Assembly: GCF_904848665.1 (NCBI RefSeq)
Contig: NZ_CAJHCQ010000008.1
Coordinates: forward strand, 265,405-329,404
Source of the DNA: Paraburkholderia hiiakae
GTDB taxonomy: Bacteria; Pseudomonadota; Gammaproteobacteria; Burkholderiales; Burkholderiaceae
Direction of reading: 5' to 3'
Length of the DNA stretch: 64,000 nt
Of this stretch, positions 55,799 to 63,821 are shown in pieces; the stretch's first letter is position 1; the number at the start of each line of letters is the position of its first letter. Below the pieces are notes generated by a model. That model was not told the DNA's origin. It made no database searches and saw only the letters and a list, made by a program, of their open reading frames with translations. The translations under genes were made by a program, and so were the position numbers.

Positions 55799-56442
55799 AC
55801 AGCCCAGTCACCACCCAGGAAACCGTCTTTGTTGTCGATGACGACGAGGCCGTACGCGACTCCCTGCGTTGGCTCCTCGAAGCGAACGGCTATCGCGTTC
55901 AGTGCTTCAACAGCGCGGAGGAGTTCCTCGAGGGCTACCAGCCGGCGCAGCAGGCCGGGCAAATCGCCTGCCTGATTCTGGACGTGCGCATGTCGGGCAT
56001 GAGCGGCCTCGAACTGCAGGAACGTCTGATCGCGGAAAACGCCTCGCTGCCGATCATCTTCGTGACGGGCCACGGCGACGTGCCCATGGCCGTCTCGACC
56101 ATGAAGAAGGGAGCGATGGACTTCATCGAGAAGCCCTTCGACGAAGCCGAGTTGCGTAAGCTCGTCGAGCGCATGCTCGACAAGGCGCGCAACGAAAGCA
56201 CCAACGTGCAGCAACAGCGCGCCACCGCCGAGCGCCTCGGCAAGCTCACGGCGCGCGAACATCAGGTGCTCGAGCGCATCATCGCGGGTCGCCTGAACAA
56301 GCAGATCGCCGACGACCTCGGCATCAGCATCAAGACGGTGGAGGCGCACCGCGCCAACATCATGGAGAAGCTCAACGTCAACACGGTCGCCGACCTGCTG
56401 CGTCTCGCCCTCTCCAACAAGCCGCAACAGGCGCAGCAGTAA
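55795..56442 (+). CDS. FixJ-type LuxR-family response regulator
   Basis: The 215-residue protein has a receiver domain (acidic pocket VVDDDEAVRDS, phosphoacceptor Asp63 in LILDVRMSGMSG, conserved Thr in VTGHGDV, Lys in IEKPFDEAEL) and a C-terminal LuxR-type helix-turn-helix (LTAREHQVLERIIAG...IADDLGISIKTVEAHRANIM). Its ATG overlaps the kinase stop by 4 bp (ATGA), so both are made together. Target genes are not known; the divergent aceE operon is the nearest candidate. Confidence 0.95.
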   Translation: MNSPVTTQETVFVVDDDEAVRDSLRWLLEANGYRVQCFNSAEEFLEGYQPAQQAGQIACLILDVRMSGMSGLELQERLIAENASLPIIFVTGHGDVPMAVSTMKKGAMDFIEKPFDEAELRKLVERMLDKARNESTNVQQQRATAERLGKLTAREHQVLERIIAGRLNKQIADDLGISIKTVEAHRANIMEKLNVNTVADLLRLALSNKPQQAQQ

Positions 56443-56565
56443 GCGCATCTTTCCCGGGCTGCATCCGCGCGCGCCAAGGTGCGCGTATGCAGCCCGCGGC
56501 GTCTCACCGCGACTCCCTTCCCTCGCCCATCGTCCGTTCAGGCCGGAGCGCGCCCGCCGCGCGGG

Positions 56566-56571
56566 TATAAT
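56566..56571 (+). promoter_or_regulatory. Candidate -10 box for folD
   Basis: TATAAT lies 113 bp upstream of the folD ATG. No acceptable -35 box is seen at 16-18 bp upstream, so this is only a partial call. Confidence 0.3.
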
Positions 56572-56683
56572 GTCGCCCTTCGAATGGCGCCCGCCCTATG
56601 CCGCTCGGGCGCACCCTACCCGCGCCCACGCACGCCAGCGCCCATACGTGCCCCGCATCGCCCACTCTCGACCTCGACCGACC

Positions 56684-57538
56684 ATGACTGCCACTATCAT
56701 CGACGGCAACGCCCTCTCCAAGAAACTGCGCGCCGAAGTCGCCACGCGCGCCGCCGCCCTCACCGCGCGCGGCCATCAGCCGGGACTCGCCGTCGTGCTG
56801 GTCGGCGACAATCCGGCGAGCGAAGTCTATGTGCGCAACAAGATCAAGGCCTGCGAAGACAACGGCCTCTACTCGTCGTACGACCGCTACCCCGCGTCGC
56901 TTTCCGAAGCCGACCTGCTCAAGCGCATCGACGAACTGAACCGCGACCCGAAGATCAACGGCATTCTCGTGCAACTGCCGCTGCCCAAACACATCGACAG
57001 CCACAAGGTGATCGAGGCGATCGCGCCCGAGAAGGACGTGGACGGCTTTCACGTCGCCAACGCGGGCGCGCTTATGACGGGCCAGCCGCTCTTTCGCCCC
57101 TGCACGCCCTATGGCGTGATGAAGATGTTCGAGGAATACAAAATCCCGCTCGAAGGCGCGAGCGCCGTGGTGATCGGCCGATCGAACATCGTCGGCAAGC
57201 CGATGGCGCTGCTGTTGCTCGAAAAGGGTGCGACGGTCACGATCTGCCACAGCAAGACGCGCGACCTCGCGAAGCACACGCGCGACGCCGATATCGTGGT
57301 CGCCGCGGTGGGCAAGCGCAACGTGCTGACCGCCGACATGATCAAGCCCGGCGCGACCGTGATCGACGTGGGCATGAACCGCGACGACAACGGCAAGCTC
57401 TGCGGCGACGTCGATTTCGCGGGCCTGAAAGACGTGGCCGGCTTCATCACGCCGGTGCCGGGCGGCGTCGGCCCAATGACCATCACCATGCTGCTCGTGA
57501 ACACGATCGAAGCGGCGGAGCGCGCGGCGGCAGCGTAA
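56684..57538 (+). CDS. folD: Methylenetetrahydrofolate dehydrogenase / cyclohydrolase
   Basis: FolD oxidises 5,10-methylene-THF to methenyl-THF and hydrolyses it to 10-formyl-THF, feeding purine and formyl-methionine synthesis. The 284-residue length is standard. Visible motifs are the active-site YVRNKIKAC, GILVQLPLPKHI, the NADP loop GRSNIVGKPMA, and the C-terminal signature TPVPGGVGPMTITML. The start MTATIIDGNALSKKLR at 56684 is the family N-terminus. It is in the same orientation as the response regulator but 241 bp away. Confidence 0.97.
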   Translation: MTATIIDGNALSKKLRAEVATRAAALTARGHQPGLAVVLVGDNPASEVYVRNKIKACEDNGLYSSYDRYPASLSEADLLKRIDELNRDPKINGILVQLPLPKHIDSHKVIEAIAPEKDVDGFHVANAGALMTGQPLFRPCTPYGVMKMFEEYKIPLEGASAVVIGRSNIVGKPMALLLLEKGATVTICHSKTRDLAKHTRDADIVVAAVGKRNVLTADMIKPGATVIDVGMNRDDNGKLCGDVDFAGLKDVAGFITPVPGGVGPMTITMLLVNTIEAAERAAAA

Positions 57539-57575
57539 GCACTGCGCGACCACGCGTCGCGGCATGGCATTCTCG

Positions 57576-57605
57576 AAGCGGCCCATCACGGGCCGCTTTC
57601 TTTTT
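57576..57605 (+). terminator. folD intrinsic terminator
   Basis: A 9-bp stem (AAGCGGCCC / GGGCCGCTT, loop ATCAC) is followed by TCTTTTT. Confidence 0.82.
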
Positions 57606-57788
57606 GCGGCGCCGCCCGCGCGCGCCACGCGGGCAGGGATTTCGCCGCCGTTGCGTCACATCTGTTAATTTGCTCGGATAACCCGGTTGGAAAGCACGCT
57701 TGGCGCCCCAATAACCGAAATATCGGGCATGCGCGCGCATGCTGCGCCCCGATCCCCTAACCCGCGACAGACAGGAACAGGAAGCATC

Positions 57789-59888
57789 ATGGCTACTACC
57801 CCCTCCGACAATCCGCTCCTCGATTTCACCGGCCTGCCGCGCTTTGGCGAAATCCGCCCCGAGCATGTGACACCCGCGCTCGACGTGCTGCTCGCGAACG
57901 CGAAGGCCGCGGTCGAGCGCGCCGCACAACCCATGACGCCCTCGCAATGGAGCGACGTGGTCGAGCCGGTCGAGCGCGCCAGCGAGCCGCTTTCGCGCGC
58001 CTGGGGCGTGGTCGGTCACCTGAACGCCGTCGCTGACACGCCCGAACTGCGCGCCGCTCACGGCGAGAACCTGCCGCGCGTGACCGAATTCTGGTCGAGC
58101 GTCGGCCAGAATCTCGAGCTCTTCAAGAAGTACAAGGCCATCACGAATCACAACTCGTTCGAACTGCTCTCGGGCGAGCGCAAGAAGATCCTCGACAACT
58201 CGCTGCGCGACTTCCGCCTCTCGGGCGCGGAACTGCCCGAAGCACAGAAGCCGCGCTTCGCCGAACTGCAGGAGCGCCAGGCCGCGCTCGCCAAAGCCTT
58301 CTCCGACCACGTGCTTGACGCGACCAATGGCTTCGCGTTCTTCGCGAAGAACGAAGCTGAACTCGTGGGCCTGCCCGAAGACGTGATCGCCGCCGCGCGC
58401 GAAGCCGCCGAGCGCGAGAACAAGGAAGGCTGGAAGTTCACGCTGCACTTCCCCTCGTATTTCCCGGTGCTCCAGTACTCGGAAAACCGCGCGATGCGGG
58501 AGACGATGTACCGCGCGTACGTCACGCGCGCTTCCGAGCTTGGTCCCGTCTACGGCGGCGGCCAGGCCGAATGGGACAACACGGCGATCATCGAGGAGCA
58601 ACTGAAGCTGCGCGCCGAAGAAGCGAAGATGCTCGGCTACAACAACTTCGCCGAAGTCTCGCTCACGCCGAAGATGGCGGAAACGCCTGCTCAGGTGATG
58701 AGCTTCCTCGAAGACCTCGCCACGCGCGCCCGCCCGCACGCCGAAAAAGACTGGGAAGAACTGCGCGATTTTGCCGCGACCGAACTGGGCCTCGCGCAGA
58801 TCGAACCGTGGGACATGGCGTTCGCCGCCGAGCGCCTGCGCCAGAAGCGCTACTCGTTCTCGGAGAACGAGGTGAAGCAGTACTTCCCGGAAGACTTCGT
58901 GCTGCAGGGCCTTTTCAAGGTCACGGAAACGCTGTTCGGCGTGCGTATCCGCCCGGACAGCGCGCCGGTGTGGAATCCCGATGTGCGTTTCTTCCGCGTG
59001 GAAAACGCGGACGGCACGCTCGTCGCGCAGTTCTATCTCGACCTGTACGCGCGCGAAGGCAAGCGCGGCGGCGCATGGATGGACGACGCGCGCTCGCGCC
59101 GCAAGCTCGAAGGCAACGGCGTGCAAACGCCCGTCGCGTATCTCACGTGCAACTTCTCCGCCCCGGTGGGCGGCCGCCCCGCGTGCTTCACGCACGACGA
59201 AGTCATCACGCTCTTCCATGAGTTCGGCCACGGCCTGCACCACATGCTCACGCGTGTGGACGAGTTGGGCGTATCGGGCATCAACGGCGTGGAGTGGGAC
59301 GCTGTCGAACTGCCCTCGCAGTTCATGGAGAACTTCTGCTGGGAATGGGACGTGGTGCGCGAAATGAGCTCGCACGTCGAAACCGCGAAGCCGCTGCCGC
59401 GCGAACTCTTCGACAAGATGCTCGCCGCAAAGAACTTCCAGAGCGGTCTCGGCACGCTGCGCCAGATCGTGTTCTCGATGTTCGACATGGCGCTGCACGT
59501 CGACTTCGACGCTTCGAAGGGCAAGAGCGCGAACGACCTGGCACGCGAGATCAACGAGCGCTATCACGTCATCCCGCAGACTTCCTTCTCGCGTTGGCCG
59601 AACACGTTCAGCCACATCTTCGCGGGCGGCTACGCGGCTGGCTATTACAGCTACAAGTGGGCCGAAGTGCTTTCCGCCGACGCTTACGCGGCCTTCGAGG
59701 AAGCCGCGCAAGCCGCGAAGTCGAGCGTGCTCGACGAAGCGACCGGCACGCGCTACCGCAAGGAAATTCTGGAAGTGGGCGGCAGCCGTCCGGCGATGGA
59801 GTCGTTCAAGGCTTTCCGCGGCCGCGAGCCGAACATTGACGCGCTGCTGCGTCACAACGGCATGGAGCAGCCGCCGGCACAGCAATGA
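57789..59888 (+). CDS. prlC: Oligopeptidase A (M3 family)
   Basis: PrlC is a cytoplasmic zinc metallopeptidase that degrades oligopeptides, including cleaved signal peptides. The 699-residue protein has the M3 signature HEFGH at 477-481 (LFHEFGHGLHHM) and the downstream glutamate in FMENFCWEWDV. Length and the PRFGEIRPEHVTPAL start match the family. Start at 57789 is preferred; the frame is open to 57687 with no homology. Confidence 0.96.
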   Translation: MATTPSDNPLLDFTGLPRFGEIRPEHVTPALDVLLANAKAAVERAAQPMTPSQWSDVVEPVERASEPLSRAWGVVGHLNAVADTPELRAAHGENLPRVTEFWSSVGQNLELFKKYKAITNHNSFELLSGERKKILDNSLRDFRLSGAELPEAQKPRFAELQERQAALAKAFSDHVLDATNGFAFFAKNEAELVGLPEDVIAAAREAAERENKEGWKFTLHFPSYFPVLQYSENRAMRETMYRAYVTRASELGPVYGGGQAEWDNTAIIEEQLKLRAEEAKMLGYNNFAEVSLTPKMAETPAQVMSFLEDLATRARPHAEKDWEELRDFAATELGLAQIEPWDMAFAAERLRQKRYSFSENEVKQYFPEDFVLQGLFKVTETLFGVRIRPDSAPVWNPDVRFFRVENADGTLVAQFYLDLYAREGKRGGAWMDDARSRRKLEGNGVQTPVAYLTCNFSAPVGGRPACFTHDEVITLFHEFGHGLHHMLTRVDELGVSGINGVEWDAVELPSQFMENFCWEWDVVREMSSHVETAKPLPRELFDKMLAAKNFQSGLGTLRQIVFSMFDMALHVDFDASKGKSANDLAREINERYHVIPQTSFSRWPNTFSHIFAGGYAAGYYSYKWAEVLSADAYAAFEEAAQAAKSSVLDEATGTRYRKEILEVGGSRPAMESFKAFRGREPNIDALLRHNGMEQPPAQQ

Positions 59889-59919
59889 CCCTGTGACACG
59901 CTCGTAAGCGATCCGAACT

Positions 59920-59958
59920 AAAACCGCGCATGGGTGTGCAACCCATGCGCGGTTTTTT
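59920..59958. terminator. Bidirectional intrinsic terminator
   Basis: A 15-bp perfect stem (AAACCGCGCATGGGT / ACCCATGCGCGGTTT, loop GTGCA) runs into T6. It ends prlC and, on the other strand, lies just beyond the cytosine deaminase stop. Confidence 0.9.
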
Positions 59959-59971
59959 ATTGCCGCCCGTT

Positions 59972-61258
59972 TTATCGATGCAGCTTGAAATCGACGCTTT
60001 CGGGCCGCCCTTCGAGCGAAAGCGCCGCGCGCTGCGCGGGTTGCCGGCTCACCACCCTGCCCCGGCTCACGACCGCAAGCCGCGCTGCGCGCAGCCGGAT
60101 CGCTTCGATAGGATCGCGCGCGTCGAGCACCACGAGGTTCGCCGCGCAACCGGGCGCAACGCCATAGCCTTCGAGGCCGAGGATCGCCGCGGCATTCACG
60201 GTCACTGCGTCGAAGCAGGCGCGCGAAGCGTCGGTGCCCGTCATCTGCGCGACGTGCAGGCCCATATGCGCGACTTCGAGCATGTCGCCCGAACCGAAGC
60301 TGTACCACGGGTCCATCACGCAATCGTGGCCGAACGCGACGCTCACGCCCGCCGCCATCAACTCAGGCACGCGCGTCATGCCGCGCCGCTTCGGATAGGT
60401 ATCGGCGCGCCCTTGCAGCGTGATGTTGATGAGCGGATTCGCGATCGCTGCGACACCGGATTCGCGCATGAGCGGAATCAGCTTGCTCACGTAGTAGTTG
60501 TCCATCGAATGCATCGACGTGAGATGCGAGCCGGCCACGCGCCCGTGCATGCCGAGGCGCTGCGTTTGCGCCGCGAGCGTTTCGATGTGGCGCGAAAGCG
60601 GGTCGTCGGATTCGTCGCAATGCATGTCCACGCGCAGGCCCTTTTCGGCAGCGAACTCGCAGAGCAGGCGCACCGATTCGGCACCCTCTGCCATCGTGCG
60701 CTCGAAGTGGGGAATGCCACCCACCACGTCGACACCCATCGCGATCGCGCGCTTGAGATTGTCGAATGCACCGGGGCTACGCAAAACGCCATCCTGCGGA
60801 AACGCCACGAGCTGGAGATCGAGATACGGCGCGACACGGCGCTTCACTTCGAGCAGCGCTTCGACCGCGAGCAATCGCGCGTCGCACACATCGACATGCG
60901 AGCGCATTGCGAGCAGCCCGCGCGCGACGGCCCAGTCGCAGTACTGAAGCGCGCGCTCGACGAGCGCCTCCTGCGTGAGATGCGGCTTGAGCTCGCCCCA
61001 CAGCGCGATGCCCTCCAGCAGCGTGCCCGACGCATTCACGCGCGGCAAGCCATATGAGAGCGTGGCGTCCATGTGGAAATGCGCGTCGACGAACGGCGCG
61101 CTCACGAGCGCACCCTCAGCATCGACCTCCTCGCGCGCCGCCGTCGCAAGATGCGGTTCCACGGCGGTAATAAGCCCGGCCTCGATGCCGATATCCACCG
61201 TGGGATACCCAGCGGGATGCGCATGCGCGAGCACCGCGCGGCGAATGATCAGGTCCAT
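59972..61258 (-). CDS. CodA-type cytosine deaminase (amidohydrolase)
   Basis: CodA deaminates cytosine to uracil, a pyrimidine salvage step. The 428-residue protein aligns nearly without gaps to E. coli CodA (427). Metal and catalytic residues fall at matching numbers: His60 and His62 (HFHMD), Gln156 (AFPQDG), His214, Glu217 (HCDESDD), His246 and Asp313. The next residue, Asp314 in CodA, is Cys here (FGHDCVMDPWY); position 314 influences pyrimidine selectivity. No codB permease is adjacent. AAGGAG precedes the ATG at 61258. Cytosine deaminase is likely, but an altered substrate is possible. Confidence 0.88.
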   Translation of the reverse strand: MDLIIRRAVLAHAHPAGYPTVDIGIEAGLITAVEPHLATAAREEVDAEGALVSAPFVDAHFHMDATLSYGLPRVNASGTLLEGIALWGELKPHLTQEALVERALQYCDWAVARGLLAMRSHVDVCDARLLAVEALLEVKRRVAPYLDLQLVAFPQDGVLRSPGAFDNLKRAIAMGVDVVGGIPHFERTMAEGAESVRLLCEFAAEKGLRVDMHCDESDDPLSRHIETLAAQTQRLGMHGRVAGSHLTSMHSMDNYYVSKLIPLMRESGVAAIANPLINITLQGRADTYPKRRGMTRVPELMAAGVSVAFGHDCVMDPWYSFGSGDMLEVAHMGLHVAQMTGTDASRACFDAVTVNAAAILGLEGYGVAPGCAANLVVLDARDPIEAIRLRAARLAVVSRGRVVSRQPAQRAALSLEGRPESVDFKLHR

Positions 61259-61810
61259 TTGCGGCTCCTTGTTCTGGCGTGGTGGCGTGTCGCTATCGTT
61301 TTGACTCGCGTCGATTCTATCGGCGCCAGAATGCCGCCGCCAGCGGCGTGGCCCGCGTCCACGCGAAGTCGTCACACGAACGCGATCGGGCCGTCGTCTT
61401 CCGCGGGATCGTCGTCGAGGTAGGGTACTTCTCCATCGCGGTGGGCAGGATCAGCAGTTTGGGACATTTGCGCATGGCGATCGCCTACGACATCGCCGAA
61501 TGAATGCCGAAGCGCCGCGCATTTCAACCGACGCGTAGAAGCAGTCGCGATGGATGATCTTGCGAGCGGCGGTGGCAAGTGCGGCGGCAGAGTGCCCGAC
61601 ATCAGGCGCTGCCGGCGGCGCGAGGTCAGGAGAAGGCGCGGTCACGGTCCCGATACTGTGCAAACACATAGTGCTATTTTCCAGACAAGTGTCCGTGCCC
61701 TTTATCTGCTTCCGTACCGCCTCGGATCGGCCATACCGTCTCTGTACTGCCGGCTGCGCGGGCCTATACTCGTGCGGACTGAACAGTCCACGAGAATGAG
61801 GAACGTATCG
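61259..61810. other. Divergent region codA-like / racemase gene
   Basis: This 552-bp stretch contains the dinB remnant (61425-61669). The left part (61259-61424) must hold the deaminase promoter, and 61670-61810 that of the racemase; no clear hexamer pair was identified in either. A minus-strand ORF across 61451-61912 is explained by the remnant plus antisense to the racemase. Confidence 0.5.
61425..61669 (-). pseudogene. dinB: Decayed dinB (DNA polymerase IV) 5' fragment
   Basis: On the minus strand the sequence ARKIIH(R)DCFYASVEM matches the N-terminal catalytic motif of Y-family DNA polymerase IV, but lacks two residues of the usual HxDCDCF. After a deletion of about 30 codons and a frame change the text resumes as RRFGIHSAM, S, then an in-frame TAG, then AIAMRKCPKLLILPTAMEKY, again matching DinB. 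No palm, thumb or little-finger domain follows. The possible old start is the ATG at 61669. Not functional. Confidence 0.82.
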
Positions 61811-62518
61811 ATGAAAACTATTGGCGTGATTGGTGGGATGAGCTGGGAATCGTCCGCCGAGTATTACCGGCTGCTGAACCGTCACGCGAAGGCGCGCCTG
61901 GGCGGTCATCACAATGCGCGCAGTCTGATGGTGACGGTGGACTTCGCGCAGGTCGAAGCACTCCAGCGCGCGGGCGACTGGGACGCGCTAGGCGTGCAGA
62001 TGGCCGAGGCCGCGCAACAGCTCGAACGCGGGGGCGCCGACATCGTGCTGCTCGCGACGAACACGATGCACCGCGTGCGCGCGGCGATCGAGGCGACGAT
62101 CTCGATCCCCTTTCTGCATATCGCGGACCCGACCGGCCAGGCGTTGCGCGCCTCAGGCTTCACGCGAGCAGGCCTGCTCGGCACGCGCTACACGATGGAA
62201 CAGGACTTCTACGTGGGACGATTGCGCGAGGCACATGGCATCGAAGCGATCGTGCCGAACGAACACGATCGCGCGGACGTGCACCGCATCATCTACGACG
62301 AGCTGTGTCACGGCAATGTGGATGCGCAATCGCGCGGTGTGTATCAGCGCGTGATCGAAGACCTCGCGGCACGCGGCGCGCAAGCGGTCATTCTCGGTTG
62401 CACGGAAATCACGCTGCTGATTGGCCAGAAGGATTCGACGCTGCCGGTGTTCGACACCACCGCGTTGCATGCGCAGGCTGCGGTGGATTGGGCGATTGGA
62501 AGCCAGACAGACGCTTAG
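61811..62518 (+). CDS. YgeA-type broad-specificity amino-acid racemase
   Basis: The 235-residue protein belongs to the aspartate/glutamate racemase family. It has the N-terminal IGVIGGMSWESSAEYY and the catalytic pair Thr83 (LATNTMH) and Cys197 (LGCTEI), at the same positions as in E. coli YgeA, which racemises homoserine and several other amino acids. A classic aspartate racemase would have Cys at both sites. Start at 61811 follows GAGGAA; an ATG at 61796 is possible. Its stop overlaps the stop of the next, opposite gene. Confidence 0.92.
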   Translation: MKTIGVIGGMSWESSAEYYRLLNRHAKARLGGHHNARSLMVTVDFAQVEALQRAGDWDALGVQMAEAAQQLERGGADIVLLATNTMHRVRAAIEATISIPFLHIADPTGQALRASGFTRAGLLGTRYTMEQDFYVGRLREAHGIEAIVPNEHDRADVHRIIYDELCHGNVDAQSRGVYQRVIEDLAARGAQAVILGCTEITLLIGQKDSTLPVFDTTALHAQAAVDWAIGSQTDA

Positions 62519-62775
62519 CGATGGCGTTCGTTGTAGACGGCTGCCTCGCGCAGGTCGTCCTTGGCCTGCTGCAGCAGTTGCAAGGCGTGCTCTGCGTGGC
62601 CGCCAAACTGGCCGTGATTACTCTTGCGCGCAGCGTCGATATGCGAGCTACTCTGATCGATCAGTTGTTGCGGAGCTTCGAGATTCGGATACTGGGAAGA
62701 CGGCGCGGCAAATGCGGTTGCGACGCAGCGCAGTGCAAGACCTGCCGACTCGGCAGCGAGGGAAAAGAGCTTCAC
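62515..62775 (-). CDS. Small exported helical protein (SmbP-like), unknown function
   Basis: The 86-residue protein has a signal-peptide-like start (MKLFSLAAESAGLALRC then VATAFAA) though its hydrophobic core is interrupted by Glu and Arg. The mature part begins SSQYPNLEAPQQLIDQ and is helical with spaced histidines (SHIDAA, HGQFGGHAEHAL, NERHR). This resembles short periplasmic metal-binding proteins of the SmbP type and related hypothetical Burkholderia proteins. It is convergent with the racemase gene and overlaps its stop by 4 bp. The imperfect signal and the neighbouring pseudogenes leave some doubt that it is still functional. Confidence 0.65.
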   Translation of the reverse strand: MKLFSLAAESAGLALRCVATAFAAPSSQYPNLEAPQQLIDQSSSHIDAARKSNHGQFGGHAEHALQLLQQAKDDLREAAVYNERHR

Positions 62776-63122
62776 GTGTTTGCTTCAGAAAAGAGCGGGA
62801 CGCAGTTGCATCCCAGGACGTTAGCCAACAACGACGACCGCGCCGAGATGGCAAAGGTAGCGGTCTGTTGAGCTAACGTCTGTGGTTTCCGGCTGTTGAC
62901 GTGCCTGGCAATTCTTGACGTTGCCGCTAACTACTAGATTAGTCGTGGCCGATGCAACGGTTGTGCGGCGTCAGAAGCGGACAATATTGGATAAGCAGGC
63001 GAATTCCACCCTCGTTCAACTTGCCTCTCCGGGTGCAAGTCATTGTAATGACCCGGCGAAACCTGCACAGGTTAAGCGGCTAAAGCGAATGCTTCAGCCG
63101 GGTTTTCATCTTCATCGCTCGA
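62776..63122. other. Upstream region of the small exported protein
   Basis: About 350 bp with no recognisable gene. It contains an inverted repeat at 62817-62880. The sequence from 63043 (TGTAATGACCCGG) could be one terminus of the decayed insertion sequence to the right, but no matching opposite end was found. Confidence 0.4.
62817..62880. repeat. Spaced inverted repeat GACGTTAGC...GCTAACGTC
   Basis: Arms GACGTTAGCCAACA (62817-62830) and TGTTGAGCTAACGTC (62866-62880) pair over 13 bases with one extra base. They are 35 bp apart and lie 42-105 bp upstream of the small exported protein gene on its strand. This may be an operator or a short mobile-element relic. Confidence 0.5.
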
Positions 63123-63500
63123 TGGAACCGTCGATGGCTGTAGAACTAGATCCAGTCAGCAATCACGCCGTTGGCGCGCTGCAGCTTCTCGAAGCGATGG
63201 CGATGCACGCATTGCTCCTTGAGCGTGCGAATCACACGCTCAACCATCCCGTTCTGTTGCGGGCAGTGAGGCGTGATGAACTCCCGGCGCAAACCGTAGC
63301 CGCGTACCAAGGCCGCGTAATCTCGGCTCGTGACGACCCGCCCGTTGTGACTTCTCAGCAGGAACGGGTCTCGGCACCCGTCCGAGCGTTCCGAACCGGG
63401 CGTGCTGGCCCTTACCTCTGCGTAACAAATGCCAGCCGAGCAGTTCCCGTGTTTGGCAGTCGATCACGAATGCCAGCGTCGCCCAACCATCACGCCCAGG
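63123..63500 (-). pseudogene. Decayed IS3-family transposase (OrfB) fragment
   Basis: Minus-strand reading gives RDGWATLAFVIDCQTRELLG, then RFGTLGRV, then after a one-base frameshift FLLRSHNGRVVTSRDYAALV, EFITPHCPQQNGMVERVIRT and finally DWI, an in-frame TAG (63146-63148), and FYSHRR. This is the DDE integrase core of an IS3-family transposase. The second catalytic Asp of the usual SDNG is His (63347-63349), there is a deletion of about ten codons before RFGTLG, and the C-terminus is cut off. No intact ends were found. Confidence 0.85.
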
Positions 63501-63821
63501 CCGCTCGCATCGAGTGGCTTGGGCTGAGCGGGACGACCCGGAAAATGCAAACCGAACCGCGCCGGGTTTGCAGTCGACATCCCTCAGAATTAGCCGGTTG
63601 TACGGTGCGACTCGGGTACACACGGTGTACGCACACCGCTGGCAATGTTGCGGCCCGTCAAGCCGTTGCAATTTTCTGACCGGAGCCTATTGAGGCGGGA
63701 TTGCGGCAGACGTAGAAAGCGGGTTGGGCTGCATGAGCCCCACGCCGCGGCCTCTCTACCCTTTGCAGTCCTAACGCACCAGGCCGCGTCTCCCACGACA
63801 ATCAGCAAGGAGGCCAGGCCT
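63501..63821. other. Accessory spacer before vgrG
   Basis: This 321-bp stretch probably contains more of the decayed insertion sequence on its left and the vgrG leader on its right. Several open frames exist on the minus strand but none reads as a known protein. Confidence 0.4.

Noticed and set aside
57483..60323. Minus-strand open frame of 946 codons
   Set aside because: Entirely opposite folD, prlC and their terminators; composition is that of an antisense frame in high-GC DNA.
61451..61912. 153-codon minus-strand ORF starting inside the racemase gene
   Set aside because: Its C-terminal part is the dinB remnant and its N-terminal part is antisense to the racemase; not a real gene.
63043..63060. 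Terminal inverted repeat of the IS3 relic beginning TGTAATGACCCGG
   Set aside because: No matching opposite terminus or target duplication could be found, so the end is not supported.
62915..63679. Plus-strand open frame of 254 codons
   Set aside because: Antisense to the transposase remnant, which explains the region better.
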